Below, piece after piece: positions 17,296-28,599 of a stretch of DNA of 64,000 nt (positions are counted from its first letter, which is position 1; each line of letters begins with the position of its first letter). The translations under genes and the position numbers were made by a program. This DNA is from Tritrichomonas musculus (Eukaryota > Parabasalia > Tritrichomonadida > Tritrichomonadidae). The stretch spans positions 8,742,001 to 8,806,000 of the forward strand of contig JAPFFF010000002.1 in assembly GCA_039105265.1 (NCBI GenBank), read 5' to 3'. The notes under the pieces are model-generated. The model searched no databases. It was not told the DNA's origin and worked only from the letters and a program-made list of their open reading frames with translations.

Positions 17296-19664
17296 TTATT
17301 TTATTGTGGATAATTTCGAATTTAAATTGCAAGTGTTCATATGTAAATTGGGTCTCATAATGTTTGGTTGATTTTTGTGGATATTTTTTTTCATTATTTT
17401 TCGTACGGTTTTTTCATCTCGTCCCTCATCTTCAATTTGGCTTGTACTTGAAAAAAAGCTGCTCGAGTTACATCCCAATTCATATCCATTAAATTCATTT
17501 CTTAAATGATCAACGTTTTCTGTTTGAGAATCAAAAATACGTGAGGCCATTTCAAAATCTTTTTTGATTCTCATATACCAATTTTCTATTTCTTGTTTTT
17601 TCTTTGATAAATTTTCATTTTCTTTTGAAATTTTTTCAATTTCATTATTTTTCAATTGTATTTGAGTTCTGCATTGTCTGATTGTATATTTTAGCTGAGA
17701 ATTTTCATTTTTAATGTTATCGATCATTTCTTGTTTATTTTTGTTTTCATTCATTTGTTGCTTCAATTTCTCTAATTCATTCGTGATATTTTTGATAGTT
17801 TGAGCTTGTTCACTGATTTTCTTTTCATAATCTTTTTTCATAGCATTATTTTGATTTTTCAATTGAGCAATTTCTTTACTCTCTAATATTCTTATTTTCT
17901 CCATAAATTCTTTGTTTGTCATTTCTTGTATTTCATCTTTTTCAATTATTAATTCTTTTAACATTTCATTTTTCGCTTTTAATAGTTTCTCTCTCCATGC
18001 ATTCTGCATATCTCTTCTTTGTCTTTCTTCGCATGTTGCGTTGTGATTCAAATCCGATATTGAACCTTTTTTAAGCATATGTTGTCCATCACAGCTTTGT
18101 AGGAATAATGGAGGAGCTGCATATGGACTTGAGCCCGAATAATTACTAATAGCATATCCTTTCATATCATCAACAATGAACTCCCTTTGAGGATCATTAT
18201 CATCCCAAAGTTTAAAGTTTCTTTTACAGAGAAACAAAACATAACAATCTTCAACAATGTCGCATTTTTTTGTACGGTTGAAAGTAATCTTTATAGTATC
18301 GTTTCCTTCAACTTTGTATAGCAAAGACTTGAGATTACTATTTGTACTATAAGCTGAGCACTCTTTTTGACGTTCATATTTGATTGAATAATCTATCATT
18401 TTCAAATTTATGTCATTTGCTTCATCATAATATATGTGCTTTTTTTCAATAAGGAGGTATAAATTGTGTTTCTTTCTTGGGTAAACATGATCAGTAATTT
18501 GCAAAAAAATGTTAATTGGTTTCCCTTCTTCATCTCCTGGTTTAAATTGGAAATCAAAACGTTTAACACACCAGTCAGGTTGAATTGGCAAAGATATACT
18601 TATTTGAGTAAAATATTTTAAAAAATCAGTATAATTCATCCAAAATGTGCCATCTTCTTTATCCTCCCATTTTAGTTTGATTTTAAGATCAAATGTCCAA
18701 AGAGTTGACTTGTCTGAATAGTCGCCATTCCATTCATGTCCGCCCCAAGGATTCCTTAAACATATCAATATGAGCTCGTTAATTTCAATAACTTTCAAAA
18801 TTGAATAACAATGATTACAAACCAATCCTTTATTTGTCACTTCTTCCTGTGTCATTGGATTTGAATAGTTACTTAAATGAATTGAAGCTCCCATTAATGC
18901 ATGCTCAGATTGATACTTTATTATTTTCTTCATTATCGCTAAATCAGTCAAGCCTGATGCTCTATAATTCTTGAAATATTTGTCTCTGGAATAATATCCA
19001 AATAGTGAATAAACGCTTTCAGGAAAGCTTGTCTCAATGATGTTTGAATATGCTCCCATCAATTTTGCATACGCTTTTTCAACCAAGCAAAACCAAGGAG
19101 ATTTGTTTTTATCAGAAGGTGAACTAAATAGTAATTGGCCATTTTTAACAGGCATTTGTGTGTCGATTAAAACTGAGTTAAACGTCCATGAGCATGCAAA
19201 TATACAATGACAGCTCCACATTCAATATTCATTGAATTTTCAATTCTTCCTAAAATTTTATCAGGTAACTCTTTTTCAAAAAGAAATGGAATTATATAAG
19301 GTTTTTTTGCAATTCTGGATAAGGCAGAGATATAGCAGCAATCTCTTAAGTGTCCTTGAGTAATGAAGTTGGGATTAATTAGATCAGGATCAAATATAGG
19401 AGCTTTGTAAATTTCATCAAGTCTTACAAATTCTGTTAATGAATTTGATATTTTTGGATTCGTTTCTTTGATTTTTTTATTTGGATGGAAATTTGGATCA
19501 ATATATTTTTCCCCAGTCTTTTTATAATGTTTTAAAATATGCTCAAATTTATTGGCTTCTCTGCAAAAATCACGAAATACTTTGTTTTTCATTTTATTGG
19601 TCAAAAAACAAAGAGTTTTATTAATTGTGGTGTTTTTATCAAAAATTTTCAAAATTTTTGGCAT
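17296..19664 (-). CDS. Calpain-like cysteine peptidase, split by one frameshift
   Basis: The 5' frame (19664-19167) carries the catalytic cysteine block GHLRDCCYISALSRIA (Cys109). The 3' frame (from about 19190 to 17296) carries VLIDTQMPVKNGQLLF, LVEKAYAKLMGAYSN, the histidine block GLVCNHCYSI and the asparagine block LRNPWGGHEW, so the Cys/His/Asn triad is kept. A domain-III-like region and a long coiled coil (about residues 400-560 of the 3' part) follow. No EF hands are seen. The two frames overlap near 19180; one extra base between HGRLT and VLID would join them. This could be a real recent inactivation or a sequence error. No intron signals are visible. Calpains are Ca-responsive cytosolic proteases. 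Confidence 0.8.
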
Positions 19665-19821
19665 GAATAGAAAAAGTCAGTATTTTGCCCAATTAATTTC
19701 CAATTTTAAAATGAGAATTTGTTTGCTTTCATCATAAAAAAAAAACTTTACTGTTGAAAAAAAAAAAATTCGGATTTACAAAAAAATTATTTTGAGATAA
19801 CATAAAGCCATTAACATTTGT

Positions 19822-19941
19822 TTAATCTTTGATTAGCTTTGGATGTCGATATTGTGGTATAACTTGTTCGATAGGATATGCTGTCATTCCTTCGACATAT
19901 AGCACTAGCTTCACAATTCTATCAGATGAGCTTTCATCCAT
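19822..19941 (-). CDS. Short 39-codon reading frame or gene fragment
   Basis: In a G+C-richer patch upstream of the calpain, a complete short frame runs from ATG to TAA. It encodes MDESSSDRIVKLVLYVE, then GMTAYPIEQVIPQY and a basic end RHPKLIKD. The composition looks like protein (balanced, with no low complexity), unlike the surrounding spacer. The family is not recognised. It could be a small protein, or the first part of a truncated gene copied here. Confidence 0.35.
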   Translation of the reverse strand: MDESSSDRIVKLVLYVEGMTAYPIEQVIPQYRHPKLIKD

Positions 19942-20343
19942 TAAAAGAAATTAAAATCATAAGAAGACCTTAATTTATATGAAGACAATTGATCAATACT
20001 AAAAAGAAAAATATGATGAATTAATATTGTTAACATAATTACTATATTTAAAAATGTATTATACAAATAAGCTAAAAAGTACAACTTTGAAAATGAAACC
20101 AAGAATGACATTTTTATTCAACATATTTCTACTAACTTTGATAGTTTTTTGCTTGACATTTTCAAAGATTATTTGTTTAATTATTTTCAAAGAGTTGAAT
20201 CCAAACTTTTTGTTTGTTTTTGTAAATGCATTTGAACTTAAAAATGCGGCAAACTTATCCGATTTAGTAAAATTCTATGAAGGTTTGAAAAATTTATTGG
20301 GCAGATTTTTTATAATATTTTTGATTTATCTTAGAATTATCAA
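19942..20343. other. Intergenic stretch before the ankyrin gene
   Basis: A plus-strand frame of 97 codons (20054-20347) is open here and hydrophobic at its start (FLFNIFLLTLIVFCLTF). It is A/T-driven, overlaps the next start by four bases and shows no known domain. I do not call it a gene. Nothing else is seen. Confidence 0.5.
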
Positions 20344-21765
20344 ATGAATCATTTTGAAATTTATGCAGGACTTCAAAATTATTTGGTAATGATGCATGAA
20401 AATGATACAAGTGACTTAATATTGAAATACATTTTAAAATATAAATTATTACAAAATGAAAAGGTCATACTTTTAACTATGAAATTATTAGCTTCCTTTG
20501 TATACTCATGCCCTAAACTTTTGGATGATATTATTCTTATTCTAAAGAAAATTCCAAAATTCAATCTAAATTTAAATATTATTGATTGTGACTTTGATGA
20601 TATATACACCAGTCAAGAAATAATCCAAAGACTGCAAATTCTTTATTATCTTTTATTTAAATCAAATCAAATTACAAAATCTAGTTATGTAAAGATTGTT
20701 GAAAAAATCAATTCCATATATAATGAATTATTCGAATACTATGGAATGTATTTTCCACCTTTTTCATTCATAACTATGCCTGATGATAAAAATTACTTAT
20801 ATAAATCAATATATCATGATGATGTTTATCTTTTGCAAGAAACCATTGAACTAAACAATATCGACATTGATCAAGAAATTCTATTTCCAAATTTTGAAAT
20901 CTATGACACATTTAGTAAGCCAACATTACTCGAATATTCAGCTTTTTATGGATCAATTTGCTGTTTTAAGTACTTGTTCATGAAATCAAATAATATTTCT
21001 TTTGAAAAGTTGATTGAATTCTCAATTGTAGGTGGAAATTTTGACATCATTCATATAACCGAAAATGAAAATCACGGCACTCGTTTTTCAAATGGCCAAA
21101 AGTTGCTTTATTTGGCCATTTTATATATGAAAAATGAGTTAATTGAATACATTCTATATAATTATGATGCAAAAATAAATGGCGAATGTTATATTAAGTG
21201 CATAAATGCATCAAATTATAACGGATTGGTCATCTTAAGAGATTTGGAAAATTCTGCTTCAATCAATGATTATGGTGTATATGGTTTGACCCCTATAATC
21301 GATGCAGTATTTGAAGGTTATGCTGATTTTTTCATTTATTTTTTATCACTAAATGAAGTTGACTATAAAAAAGTGAGTAGAGATGGTTCGAATATTTTAG
21401 ATTATGCTGCAGCGGCATGCAGGGAAGAAATAATGGACTATTTAATCAAAAATAAATTAATTAAACCGTTTGATAAAGGACATAATAAAGTTTTTTGCTG
21501 GTGGAAAGCATTTGAAATGTTTTTGCATTATCAGAATATTGAAGATCAAGAAATGAAAAAATGCAAATGGATAAAAATAGATGTAAATGAGATTAGTGAT
21601 GATAAAGATTATTTGATATATAAAAGATTTTACAAGAAAAAATACAAGAAAAAGGATGAATTGATAAAAAAGAAAAGAAAGAAATTCACTAAAAACCAAA
21701 AAAGAAAAAAAAGAAATCTTTTCAAAATTTACATTTTACATCAGGATCATTTCCATAATTATTGA
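20344..21765 (+). CDS. Ankyrin/DUF3447-like protein
   Basis: The 473-residue protein has a helical N-terminal half. From about residue 195 it carries degenerate ankyrin-like repeats: TLLEYSAFYGSICCFKYLF, SIVGGNFDIIHITENE, GLTPIIDAVFEGYADFF and SNILDYAAAACREEIMDYLI. The motif LLEYSAFYGSI followed by FKYL is characteristic of the DUF3447/ankyrin proteins that are hugely expanded in trichomonads. The C-terminus is very basic (KKKYKKKDELIKKKRKK) and could be a nuclear signal or a nucleic-acid-binding tail. Function is unknown beyond protein-protein contact by the repeats. No TCAYW initiator lies close to the start. Confidence 0.75.
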   Translation: MNHFEIYAGLQNYLVMMHENDTSDLILKYILKYKLLQNEKVILLTMKLLASFVYSCPKLLDDIILILKKIPKFNLNLNIIDCDFDDIYTSQEIIQRLQILYYLLFKSNQITKSSYVKIVEKINSIYNELFEYYGMYFPPFSFITMPDDKNYLYKSIYHDDVYLLQETIELNNIDIDQEILFPNFEIYDTFSKPTLLEYSAFYGSICCFKYLFMKSNNISFEKLIEFSIVGGNFDIIHITENENHGTRFSNGQKLLYLAILYMKNELIEYILYNYDAKINGECYIKCINASNYNGLVILRDLENSASINDYGVYGLTPIIDAVFEGYADFFIYFLSLNEVDYKKVSRDGSNILDYAAAACREEIMDYLIKNKLIKPFDKGHNKVFCWWKAFEMFLHYQNIEDQEMKKCKWIKIDVNEISDDKDYLIYKRFYKKKYKKKDELIKKKRKKFTKNQKRKKRNLFKIYILHQDHFHNY

Positions 21766-22573
21766 CCATTTTTAAAAGAATATTATATGGGGATTTGACA
21801 GGAAATTTAGGTGTGGAAATTTATCCTTTAAACAAAATTTTATCCTAAATTTATCCAAAAATTTTTTTTTAAGAAAAACTCATAAATTTTAAGTAATGAT
21901 CTGAGGAAAGCGTGGAAAAACAAAACAAAAAAAAAAAAAAAAAAAAAAAAATTTAATTTAAATATAATATTTAATTCTTATTAAAAAGTAAAGTTTTTGT
22001 CTAAATAATATCATTTTTAGCTGTTTTATTATCATTATTTGGAATATTATTTAAAATTTTTATTGCAATTTTCAAAATTTGCGAGAATTGCTTTTTTTTC
22101 ATCGAAAAAAATTAGTTAATCAAAAACAATGATGAATATGTAAAAAAAGGTAACAAAATATTTTTTTTCTTCATCTCACATTATATTCAATATCTTTTTG
22201 AAATAAATATAATATAATATATGATATATCATATATTTATTGTAGATTTTACGTATTTTTAGATTCAATTATATTCAAAATTTTAGAAATTTTTGAGAGT
22301 TAATTAATAGAATAATATTTTACGTTTAGAAAATATCTAATAATTTCAGCGCAGATTTGTGAGAATAACAAACATTACACTTTCAAATTTGATAGGTATA
22401 TTATGTTCTATTGATCTTATATGTGACTTCATTTATATTTTCCCTTTATTACTATTGAAATTTTTATGAAAATTTTCTCTCAAATAAATTAAATAAACCA
22501 TTCAATTTTTCAATATAAAAGTATCTAGTCAGTTTTATAGAATTTTGGAAAATTTAAAAAAAATTTTAGCACT
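21766..22573. other. A+T-rich intergenic stretch with A(25)
   Basis: No gene is seen. A run of 25 A residues lies at 21927-21951. Confidence 0.6.
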
Positions 22574-22578
22574 TCATT
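22574..22578 (+). promoter_or_regulatory. Initiator element (TCATT) of the C2 gene
   Basis: TCATT has its A nine bases before the ATG at 22585. It fits the trichomonad initiator TCAYW. Confidence 0.5.
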
Positions 22579-22584
22579 TTTTAA

Positions 22585-24174
22585 ATGATTCATATTCAAG
22601 TTCTTCGAACGAGAAATCTTAAATTTCCAGGTAATAAGTTAAAAAAGACAGAAATTTTATGTTTTTCAAAATTATATGGTTGCAGCTCAAATAAAAGCAA
22701 TAAAAAAACAGAGAATCCAATATGGAATTATGAATTTGATTTAGATTTAATTGATGCACATTCTCTTATATTTGAAATTCATGTTAATAGTATGTTTGCT
22801 AGAAATAGGTTTCTTGGGCAAGTTAAAATAGATCTTTTCCAATTTTTAACTCAAGGAGAAGGAAAACAATTAATAAATAACCCAAATCAAAGATTTGAAT
22901 TTCAATTTCCAATTTCAACACAAGATGCAACATTAGATTTATCATTTATCTATTCAGAGCTGATTTATCACCCAATTCATGTTGAAGATATTAAGAATCC
23001 AATTATTTTGGCTTGGTTGACACTTGATCCTATAATTGAATATGATGGAATTAATAATCCTATCAAGCTTGAATTAATGGAAGTTAACGTAGGCTGTAAT
23101 AATTTATATTTATGTTATTATAAAAATATTTACTATTCTCTTTATAACGAGTTTGTCTCATGGAAAAACACAAGAATAGAATCATCAGATAAAAATGCAT
23201 TTGTTGGTTCAGAATTTGCACAAATTCATAAATTTCATCTTAATAGCTTACAAGGTGTATATGCTGTATTTATTTTAAATGTTTCTAATTATACAGGTAA
23301 GGTAAAATTTAACTTAATTGCTAAAAACTGGAAATATCCACGAGAAAATGAGGAAAGAATGATAGGAACAATAACAACAATAGATGTCCAGGTTGAGGCG
23401 AATAAGAAATATGTTATACCATGTACTTTTCATCTTGAAAATGAAAATGAAAAACAATTTTTAGAAATTGATTCGATTCCAACCAACAACGTAGTTTTTG
23501 ATAAAACATGTCAAACAGATAATGATTATTTAGATTACATTTTTAGTGAAAATCAATTTCATTCAGAAATCATATCAATGATAAAAGAAGCCAATCCATT
23601 ATTATCGAATATAAACATTATCAATAATAATATCCTTCCGCAAAAAGGCCAATTCTCAATTCAGAAATTATTCAGAAATGTTGGTCTTCAAGCAAATTCC
23701 ACAATTAGAATTTATTATGATGGATTTGATAAAAAGGATTCATTCTTTTCGGTTTTAGATATGACAAATAAGAAGATTTCTAAAAAAAATGTCAAAGGAA
23801 TCAAAGAAAAGAAAGAATGGAATCGGTCTTACAATCTTTGCTTTGGATTTTCTGCATTTTATGATATTGACCTAAATCTAATTGGAAAAGATAAAGCAAT
23901 ATTCATTAATGATACTAATAAATTAAATCAAATATATCATGTAGATGTAGCAATGACATTTATTGACGGAGAAAACGAAACTCTATTATTCAAAAATAAA
24001 ATAGAAATTGAAAATAAATATGCTCGTTATTCAGTATTGCTTAAAATTGTAAATATTGATGATGATTGGATGTTAATTCCAGTTAATCATGGGTTTGATT
24101 ATAAGCATGAAATGAATTCGGCATTTGAAAGATTAATAAATGACCAATATTTGATTAATCCAATTACAATTTGA
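22585..24174 (+). CDS. C2-domain protein
   Basis: The 529-residue protein begins with a C2 domain (about 1-110). Strands read IHIQVLRTRNLKF, then TENPIWNYEFDLDL, SLIFEIHVNSMFARNRFLGQ and VKIDLFQFL. The NPxWNxxFxF and FLGxxxI patterns are the C2 hallmark. The Ca-binding aspartates of classic C2 loops are not clearly present (loop one reads RTRNLKF rather than a DxxG type), so Ca binding is doubtful. The remaining ~400 residues are predicted mixed beta and helical with no known domain, signal peptide or membrane span. A role at membranes, through lipid or protein binding, is inferred from the C2 domain only. Confidence 0.75.
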   Translation: MIHIQVLRTRNLKFPGNKLKKTEILCFSKLYGCSSNKSNKKTENPIWNYEFDLDLIDAHSLIFEIHVNSMFARNRFLGQVKIDLFQFLTQGEGKQLINNPNQRFEFQFPISTQDATLDLSFIYSELIYHPIHVEDIKNPIILAWLTLDPIIEYDGINNPIKLELMEVNVGCNNLYLCYYKNIYYSLYNEFVSWKNTRIESSDKNAFVGSEFAQIHKFHLNSLQGVYAVFILNVSNYTGKVKFNLIAKNWKYPRENEERMIGTITTIDVQVEANKKYVIPCTFHLENENEKQFLEIDSIPTNNVVFDKTCQTDNDYLDYIFSENQFHSEIISMIKEANPLLSNINIINNNILPQKGQFSIQKLFRNVGLQANSTIRIYYDGFDKKDSFFSVLDMTNKKISKKNVKGIKEKKEWNRSYNLCFGFSAFYDIDLNLIGKDKAIFINDTNKLNQIYHVDVAMTFIDGENETLLFKNKIEIENKYARYSVLLKIVNIDDDWMLIPVNHGFDYKHEMNSAFERLINDQYLINPITI

Positions 24175-27100
24175 TGTTATGAATTTTTAAAAAGTAAAGA
24201 ATATATACGTTATGTTGCAGTTGATCAAAAAAGAAAATTATAATTTATAAACGATTTTTTTTTATAAATCGATATTGGTCTTTATTTTAAGCATCTCCTA
24301 ATTTAACAATCAACCAAAAGTATTTTTTACGCCATCATTTTATTATTTTAAAGTATTTAATTGCGCAAATTTCAAAATTTCGCTAATATTATTAAGGACG
24401 AACTCCGATCTAAAACTTTTTGAATACTATTTCAATTTTTTTCTTAAATTTTTGAAAGAGTCTTCCAAAAAAACGATTTGTTTTATGACTTTCAAATCAT
24501 TTATAGCTTTTTATATTTTGGGGAAATATGTAAAATATTTGGAATTTTAATTTCATACCGAAATCATTAAATATTATGATAAAAAAATTTTAAGATATAT
24601 GCTAAATTTCGGATGTAAATGTTAAGCAATGTTTATTAAAAAATTAAATGGCAAACAATAAGAATATCATGTGTAAACCAAAACTAATATGATTAATAAT
24701 AACAACTGCATTCTTATATTGAGATAATTTGCATTTAATAGGCTCAACAGCCAACAAAAACTTTTTTTCTAAAAGTATTTAAGATTCGAGGACTATACCA
24801 TTTAAAAATTCAGAATATTTGACGTAGGACTATGCTGATTAAATTTAATTTCAATAATTTGATTTGATATAAAAAAAGCGGTAAAAAAGTAAACCCATGC
24901 AAAAACTCGGATCTCCTCTTACATAAGGTTTCATTAAAAATATAAATATTCGTACGTGTCTAATTTTGGTAAATAAATCATTTAACCATATTGCTTTTCA
25001 TTATATTAATTCAAACTCCAAATTGATATTGATATTTTTCAAAAATTTCGTATTTGATTATTGCAATCGATAAATTAATAATAGTGTTTAAGGAATCAAC
25101 AATTGTAGCAGAATTTAAATGTTCAGGGAAGCTTTAAAAAAGGAAAATACCAAAAAAAATTTTTGGACCATTTTTTTTATATGATCATTCAATTTTTTTT
25201 TTGGGTATTCAAAAGTTATTAATAAAATTTTCCTTATTGAAAAATGAGAGTAGAAATTTATAATTATTTCAAATTTTACATATGAAAATTATTATTTATT
25301 TTGATTAATATGAAAATTTATATTAATTTTATCTTTCATATATTTAATAAAAAATGTTTATATTATATTTTATGATTAATTTTGGATAATATATTTTTAG
25401 ATCATAAATAATATGCAAATTAATTATTCAATGTTTCAACAGAAAATTAATAAAAAAAAAATTTTTTTATCTTCAATAAAGAGAGGTATGATGAAATTTC
25501 TTTCTTGTAAACGTCATGGAATAGTTCAATAAAATATATAAAAGTAAAAAAATATTAAAAATAATTATTAAAAATTCAAATGATATAGCACTTGAAAAAT
25601 CAAAATATTTGGTTTGAATTATGGCAATGATGATGTTTTCCATTTATAAATTTTGAAATTTGATTAATAAAGTATAAAAAGTGAGTATTTTTTGAAAATT
25701 ATCAAAATATGTTCAACAATAATATTCGAATTGTTTAATCCTTGTAAAATAAGATTTAATCAAAGCATATCAATTTTTCAACTCGGTTAGTAGTCCAAAT
25801 TGATGATTCGCATCTTTGGTATTACTTTTTTTATAAATGTAAAATTTGAATGAATTCAATACTCTATCAATTATTTGCATGTGTTTTCACAATCAATATC
25901 CTAGGTCATCCTTAATATTATTAATATTTGATAAAAGGTATGGAAACTCTTTTTCATTCAATTTTTTTAAAAGGAAAAATCTAAGAAAATTGGATAATTC
26001 AAGCTCAAATTAATATATATTAATATTGATCAGCAAACTATTCAAAAGATATAAAATACGCATTTCAAGATTTGGTAGACTTGGTGTTTTAGATTTTGAT
26101 TCATTTAATGCAAAAAATAATTGCAATGAAAAGAACTGTTCTTTCATTTTTATAATTAAATAATATATCACAATAGTTATATTTTAACATAGATATAATT
26201 ATATGTTCCTTCTTTAAAATTGAAATATTTATATTTTTTGTTCAAAAAAAGATTAAAATAAATTTTTCTAAAAGTTTACTCTATATTTTTTTAATTAACA
26301 TATTTTCGTGTTTATTGTTTTATATTAATAATATATATATAATTATAAATACTACTATTTCCAATAATTAACAATATATTTTCATATTTTTTCATTATTT
26401 TATAGATGTACCAGTACTATTGAATTTTTTTTAATTTTTTATGAATAATCAATTTAAAAAGTGAAAAATTGAATGAAAATTGCTACAGCAAAATTGGCCC
26501 TACTATTTGGAAATTTGATTTAGCCATATTCTATAAAAAGATGTATATTATGTGAATATCAAGTTTATTTAAAGAGCTTGGCTTAGCATCTTTCGAAATG
26601 GAAAAAGTATTCAAATTTTCTATAAGTAATCACAAAAAAAAAAATTTCAGAGATATTATTTTTTTTTAGGGTTTTTAATAACCGATTTTTAATTGAAAAT
26701 ATAATTTGTAAAATATACAAAATCAATTTTATATATTATTGAATATTTTAATTTGTACTAGCTTATTACATTTAAAAATAAATTATTAATATTAGTAATA
26801 TAATATTATAAATAATTTGAAAATATTATGGAAAATCATATCAATTGAACAAATTATGCAAAAGTTAATTCTTATCTGAATTAAATATTAATATTTATTT
26901 TATAGCTATTATATTTCGACAAAACATATGAGTTGATAAATCTGTGCTAAAATTTAAAAATCTCTTTTTTAATAGAAGTAATCGACAAAATAAGAAGCAT
27001 TTCTTATTTTTACTATAATTTAATGTATAATAAGATTTTTAACTCGCCTATATCATATATGTGTACTCATTATATAGTAATAAAACTGTTTTTTACATAA

Positions 27101-28599
27101 AATATCAAACTTGGAATAAATTAAAGAATTAAACTATTATAATAAAAGCTAAAAATTTGAAGCAAATATGTAAAAAGAATAAAAATGGTGTTAATATATC
27201 ATTATTTTGAGGTTGATTAGAAAAATATAGGTTAGTGAAAATTAATATAATAATCTTAATAATAGCCTTATTTCTTTTTTTTTTCACTCAAAAAGATATG
27301 ATATATCATTTCCACTTTGGAGTGAATAATATAATGGTAATAATGATATTATCTTAATTATTTACTGGAACGTTTTAGAAGGCATTTACATTCCCCTCTC
27401 AAATAATTGAGTTTAATTTGAAAGGGGGATTCAAATTTCAGAATTTTTGAGCGGTTTCTCAAAACCTTATTTTTTTTATATCAGTAACTTTTTGTATTTA
27501 TGGAAATTATATTTTCAATGTAATAAAATAATCAATACAAATATTAAATTGATTATTTTCTCAATTATTAAAATATGATTATATATTTATAAAAAAGTAA
27601 TTATTATAAATGTATCCATTTATTTTTAAATAAATATTATATAATTAATAAATTAAAAATATAATTCATGAAACTCTTTTGTAACCCGAAATAACTTAGT
27701 CCAGGTACATCTTATTTTATTCATTTGATCACGCAATTAAAATAAATTGGGTAATATATTTAGTACATATATAACATAAAAAATATGATATATATTACAT
27801 ATTTGTTTATATAAAAAAAGAATATATTTCTGAAGGATTAATCGTTTTTCAATTAAGCTCACACAATTATTTGTGGTATCATATACAAATATTTTCTACA
27901 CGTTTTTTCGAGCAATTCTCATAAAAATTCTGAGAATTATAAAAAAAAATATATGAAAAAGTTGAAATTTATAACGTTTTTTTTATGTTGATTCCTTTTA
28001 ATATTCAACTATAAAATATATTAATCAGAAAAAAGGACTAAAAATTGTAAAATAAACTCCAAATTTTATTTTGAAAATAATTCGTTTATGATATGGCCAA
28101 TACAAAATTTGGAGTTGATTTGAAATTATAAGATTATCAAAAATTTTATTTCATATTTTAATGACATATGTTAAAAATAAACTTTTTTTAAGTTTTGGCA
28201 TTAATACGTTATTCTATTTGTATATCGAAAATTTTCTGAAAATAATCGATTATTTTTACAATTTTTTTTAATTTGTTATTTTTTGTGAAATATATAAATA
28301 TTTTTAAAAAATATTATTATTAAAAAATATATTATTAAAATTAAAAATATATTATTATTTAATTATATAAATTAAATTAAAAACCAATATTTAAATTTAA
28401 AACCCAAAATAAACATATTTTAATATTCTTTCAAAGTTATGTATTTTCAAATAAATATAACCAAATTAAAATGTAACCCCTTCAATTTTCAATACTATAC
28501 TCTATAATACGTTGTGAAAATCATCACAAATAGAGAATTATTTGAGAAATAATTTTTGAGAATAGAATATAAAAAATAAAATAAAATTTATCTAAGTTA
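24175..28599. other. Long A+T-rich desert (4.4 kb)
   Basis: No supportable gene, RNA or element is seen on either strand. Frames are short and A/T-driven. A small imperfect inverted repeat sits near 27391-27431 (tcccctctcaaat against atttgaaaggggga). Confidence 0.6.

Noticed and set aside
20054-20347. A 97-codon hydrophobic frame before the ankyrin gene
   Set aside because: It is driven by A+T-rich composition, has no family or initiator and overlaps the next start.
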